In this document: piece after piece, positions 59,883 through 64,000 of the stretch
Position numbering within the stretch: position 1 is the first letter of the stretch
How the letters are laid out: every line of letters begins with the position of its first letter
Made by a program: the position numbers and the translations under genes
Assembly (NCBI GenBank): GCA_049724395.1
Contig: JAUGWO010000159.1
Location: forward strand, 1 to 64,000
Direction: 5' to 3'
Source: Spongospora subterranea f. sp. subterranea
Taxonomy: Eukaryota; Endomyxa: Phytomyxea; Phytomyxea; Plasmodiophorida
Length of the DNA stretch: 64,000 bases
The notes under the pieces: model-generated
What the model was told of the DNA's origin: nothing
Databases searched by the model: none
The model's input: only the letters and a program-made list of their open reading frames with translations

Positions 59883-62800
59883 ATGGAAACCGAACATGTG
59901 AATGATGTCATCGATATGGAGACGTCTTCCAGCTTTCGTGGTCAGTTCTTTCTCTGAATTTTCCGTATACTGTTTCGGATTTGGCAGGAATATTCTGTTT
60001 GGTGGCTTTGGGACACTCAAAACGTGTAGCTTTCAATGGTTTCATCTATTTTTTTCCGTTTCTTACCTTGTTTGATCGAACAACATGTCGTGCATTTGAT
60101 CAAAACAACATGGCGTGAGAAGTAAAATATTTATATCAAGCAACTCTCTTTGATTTTCGTTTTTTCCTCAATTTTGAAGTCATCTTTCATATTTATGTGT
60201 AAAAGATTGTTATTACATTTGCCATGCTTCCTGGAAGTTCTGAAACTGGCTATATTTTATTTCGCCGTTCTCTCTTCTATTGCATCAGCTATTCTTGGAT
60301 TAACCCATCACTTTCCAGCGGATGAACTCGATAGTACTGAATTGCCATTTTCGTTGGCTCCTGTTGGCGCCATGGGCACTCTCCAGATCTGTCCTCCAGG
60401 GTCACGCGCGATTTGCCCGAAACCTCGTCGCCCTCCTATGCCTTCCGCCAAAGATTACGCCACATCGTTGTTGGTTCCTCAAGGACCATTTCCCGCTCCT
60501 TTTTGGACAGTGTCCTCTGTGGAGAGGCTTATTGACGACCTTATAGTTCCGTCTAGTCATACAACACGTGTGGAAATCGATGACGTTTTTGATGTAATTC
60601 GCGAAGTTCCTGACGATAGTAATACGCTGAATGCGAAAACCTCAACTTCAATGACTCGTCGCCCCGGCTCTAAAAAAGATAACGTTCTTGGAGCAACTAC
60701 TGGAATACCGTAAGTACATTTTGTTCCAATTTATGGTTGTTGTTATTGTTTTCCCTTGTGTCAGAGTTTGTTTCTTTCCAGATGTTTCTGGTTGTTATGC
60801 AACTGAATTAAACCGTGATCATAACAGTTTCCTCCCTGGAGGTCTCGATTCTAGCGACATCACACTCTCTCGTCCAACGACAATATCCGGCTGTGACCCA
60901 TGCTTTGCCTATCTTGATGACGATAACGATATTGAAGGTGATTTCGATTGGCTCAAATCTGCTGTCGATATCACGCAGGGTGACGCCCAAAAGGGCCCTT
61001 TAATATTCAATACACGGGACGGGCGTACTATCTCTGGCGATGCCCACGCTCCTCCCGTTATTGGCAATCCAGAAGGTCTTTTGACTCAACACGCCAACAT
61101 GGATGCGAATCGCCAGCAGAAACTTCAGGCGGACGCAGCGGCCCGTAAAGAACACGAGTTAGAGCGTCAGCGTCGCGCTAACGCTGTTGTATCCATGAAT
61201 TCGCTGTTCGGCGCAGATGACACGTCTGCTGCTGATTTCCTCAATTTCCCAAGTGAACATACTTTTGTCCAGGAAAATGTGGCAGGTATGACGGTATAGC
61301 TGTTTACGCGCTGACTGATTACTATACTAGCTTCGGTCGAGGTTGTGGATGAAATTCTGCCTGGTGATAAGACACCGGCATTAGAAGTAAAGGAACCACT
61401 AGCAACGGAAACTTGGGCATTCGCAGAACCCTTGAAGTCGTCGTCCGATATCAATTTTGCAGACGTTATTCCAAAAATGGCAATTGACTACCAGTTCGAG
61501 TTAGATCCGTTTCAAAAGCAAGCAATTATTCATTTGGAAAAAGGCGAGGTCGGTGTCCTCGTTCTGCTGTCACTTGACTACCCACAAGATTGTGCATTCT
61601 GTTTATAATTTTGTTAATGGGCCGTAATATATTTCCGCGTCACATTAACAGTATTCCTTTTTTCAGAGTGTGTTCGTTGCCGCTCATACAAGTGCAGGTA
61701 ATTGAGCTTTTTTTTCACAACTGATTGTCATTTTTACATCATTCACATTTTGGTCTGGAAGTTTCATTATGGTTTCGCTTTTGTTGTAATTGTCTTTATT
61801 TGCTGCTAGGGAAGACTGTTGTTGCCGAATACGCTATTGCGCTGTCCATCAAACACTTGACGAAGGCCGTATATACGTCTCCAATTAAAACATTGTCTAA
61901 CCAGAAGTTTCGCGAGTTCAAGAAAACGTTCGGCGACGTCGGTTTGATTACTGTAGGAAGCCGAATCGAAACCATCGGCTTTCGGTTCCACTGATTGAAT
62001 TTCTTATTTTTAGGGCGACGTACAAATTAATCCAGAGGCTTCGTGTCTGATTGTCACAACGGAAATTCTGCGCTCTATGCTGTATAAAGGTGCTGATGTG
62101 ATTCGAGATATCGAATGGTGTGTGGTCTGCCTTCTTTGTTTAAATAGTTTTTTCAACTGAAATTAGCTGCTTCAGAAGTGATTGCACAGATTGTTTACAG
62201 TCGTTGCGTTGCTTTTGAAACAAACATTGTCTTCGTTTTGGAACTGAGAACTGTACCATTTTGTCAGTTTGTTTCTGTTATATCACTGTTTCCACCTAGT
62301 GCTTGTTTTTTGAACTATTTTTGCTCAATTTTTGTTGCACTTCGTAGGTGCATATTCGATGAAGTTCATTATCTGAATGACCCTGAAAGAGGTTAGTACT
62401 TTTTGTGTCAAATGGGTGAGATCGAATCTGAGTTTACCTTTTAATCACTTAGGGGTTGTCTGGGAGGAGGTGATTCTCATCTATGCCTCCTGTGTCCTCT
62501 ATTTTGATTTCCTTTCAGGTTATCATTATGCTGCCGGCCCACGTCAATGTAGCATCTTCCCTTGTTGATTGGTATTTCTCAATACTGATCCCTGTTTTAT
62601 TCAGGTTATTTTGCTATCAGCGACAGTCCCAAACCCGCTCGAGTAATAACAGTCGTACATATTTCTTTTCTGACACTTATAGATTATAAAGGTTTGCCGA
62701 CTGGGTCGGCCGCACAAAGCGCAAGCCGATTTTTGTCATATCTACCACGCAGCGGTATTTTTCTTCAGTTTTTGCTGACTTTCTGTATCTCATTTGTTTC

Positions 62801-64000
62801 GGTGGGTATAGTCCGGGTTCCATTGCAGCACTATTTGTGGTGTAATAACACAATGTTCAACATCCTCGACGCCAATTCCAAGTTTATTCAGGACGGCTTC
62901 AAGAGGGCTCACGCTTCCCTTGCTCAGAAACAGAAAAGCGCCATTCAAGTTAAGCAGCAACAGGTATTTTGACATTGTCCAAAGCAGGTTTTTTCCAAAT
63001 TTTCAGGCTTATCTGTTTTTCTCGATCTTCTCTACGTTTAATTTGATGTGTTTATGTTTCGCTCTAGCAATTATGCAATGCCACCTGAAAATTCTCTCGG
63101 AGTAGGTTTCTTATCAAGCCGCGTTTTTTTTTCATTTGTTCGAAGAATTTGACATCGTTTTGCAACAATCAGAAATCGCGACAGGTGGGTTCTTCGACTG
63201 GATCATGGGTTGCCTTGTTGCAACAGCTGCGCGAAGCGAATCTGTTGCCTGTCGTGGTATTTTCCTTTTCAAAAAAGGGATGCGAAACTGCCGCCGACGG
63301 TCTACGCTCTCAGGTAACGTCATACGTCATCTTCACGTTTATTCGACCGGTACATATATTTTTCCTGCAGGATTTAACCTCAAACGTGGAAAAATCAGAA
63401 ATTCACGTGCTCTGTGAATCGTCCTTGAAACGTTTACCAGCTTGCGATCGCGAGCTTCCTCAAATATTAAGGTGATTACTTCATTTCTTCGATGGTTGTA
63501 TTCAGTCTCGTCCTTCAATTTGCTTCCGCTTGGGTGCGCATTTTAGAATCAATGGAACATTTTTTTCACAATAGCTGGTCTGCCATGTTTTCGGGCTCTG
63601 AGAAATGTCGTTTCAGGGTAAAAGAAATGCTACGACGGGGTATTGGAATTCATCACTCGGGTCTACTACCCGTTGTGAAGGAGCTGGTCGAAATGGCATT
63701 CTCCCGCGGCCTTGTCAAAATTCTTTTTGCCACAGAAACCTTCGCCATGGGTGTCAACAGTAATCACGTATTACAGTTTATTTTCGTATAAACTCTCAAC
63801 GGTATGCAGTGCCCACGAAGACCGTTGTGTTCAATGGGCTCCGGAAACATGACGGGACAGAGTTCCGCGACCTTCTTCCTGGCGAATATACGCAGATGTC
63901 TGGCCGTGCTGGTCCGCCGAGGTCTGTGCTTGCTCTTTAGCGAGCGCTTTTTTTGCGCTTGTCTCCTTTACATTTGGAATTTCACAGGTTTGGACGTTTT
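59883..64000 (+). CDS. SKI2: SKI2-type RNA helicase of the Ski complex (partial, runs off the window)
   Basis: SKI2 feeds mRNAs into the cytoplasmic exosome. Exons I can place: 59883-59940, 60319-60709, 60765-61285, 61331-61548, 61667-61697, 61810-61952, 62014-62117, 62348-62391, 62453-62471 and several more to 64000. The long N-terminal region is followed by [38 protein letters not shown] (motif I), [53 protein letters not shown] (motif II, D-E-V-H), [14 protein letters not shown] (motif III), [19 protein letters not shown], and [20 protein letters not shown]. Sequence around the QxxGRAGR motif reads QMSGRAG. The region before the helicase and the W-x-F/[12 protein letters not shown] link fit SKI2 better than MTR4. 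Two extra bases break the frame at otherwise conserved places: a G in 62815-62817 (RPVPLQH) and a C in 63914-63915 (GRAGRRG). The C-terminal third lies beyond the window. Confidence 0.93.

Overview
The window is nuclear DNA of a protist-like eukaryote. Its genes are split by short GT-AG introns (mostly 45-160 nt), and it carries eukaryote-only genes: APC1, TAF10, a COP9 signalosome subunit 8, SKI2, a mitochondrial ADP/ATP carrier and a tRNA isopentenyltransferase with a matrin zinc finger. The transposase relics resemble families I know from oomycetes, plants and fungi. A plasmodiophorid (Rhizaria) or a stramenopile would fit, but I cannot fix the lineage from sequence alone.

Layout. 1-2 kb: degenerate repeats and a TATA-like box. 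2.1-4.4 kb: copy A of an unrecognised secreted cysteine-rich gene family. 4.9-6.2 kb: hAT transposase relic. 6.5-7.9 kb: CSN8-like gene (+). 8.4-10.9 kb: TKL-type kinase with an MLKL-like N-terminal region and a C-terminal membrane anchor (-). 12.4-13.4 kb: mariner-like element with plant-type ends. 14.5-15.7 kb: ADP/ATP translocase (+). 16.5-19.6 kb: OSCA/TMEM63 channel (-). 20.8-22.5 kb: ZIP transporter (-). 24.0-25.9 kb: Tc1/IS630-type transposase and a convergent partner gene. 28.2-30.3 kb: tRNA isopentenyltransferase (+). 30.4-36.0 kb: two tandem MscS-like channels (-). 36.5-41.2 kb and 45.1-47.7 kb: family copies B and C. Between and after them lie transposon relics, a Ty3/gypsy fossil, a long hairpin and a MITE. 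52-56.8 kb: APC1 (+). 57.3-58.7 kb: RING-LON protein (+). 58.8-59.2 kb: TAF10 (-). 59.9 kb to the edge: SKI2 helicase (+, cut by the window end).

The most unusual content is the three-copy secreted family. Its N-terminal half is built from a 354-nt exon plus a 55-nt intron, flanked by phase-0 introns. That unit occurs 0, 6 and 1 full times in copies A, B and C. Its C-terminal half carries three versions of a cysteine module (W-G ... C-C-P-G ... C), which I do not recognise as a known domain. Around it, four genes for membrane transport or osmotic sensing (OSCA, two MscS, ZIP) sit in one 20-kb stretch, and four widely conserved regulators (APC1, TAF10, SKI2, RING-LON) fill the last 12 kb. Several otherwise well-conserved genes show single-base +1 insertions, mostly in homopolymers, which suggests sequence error or decay.
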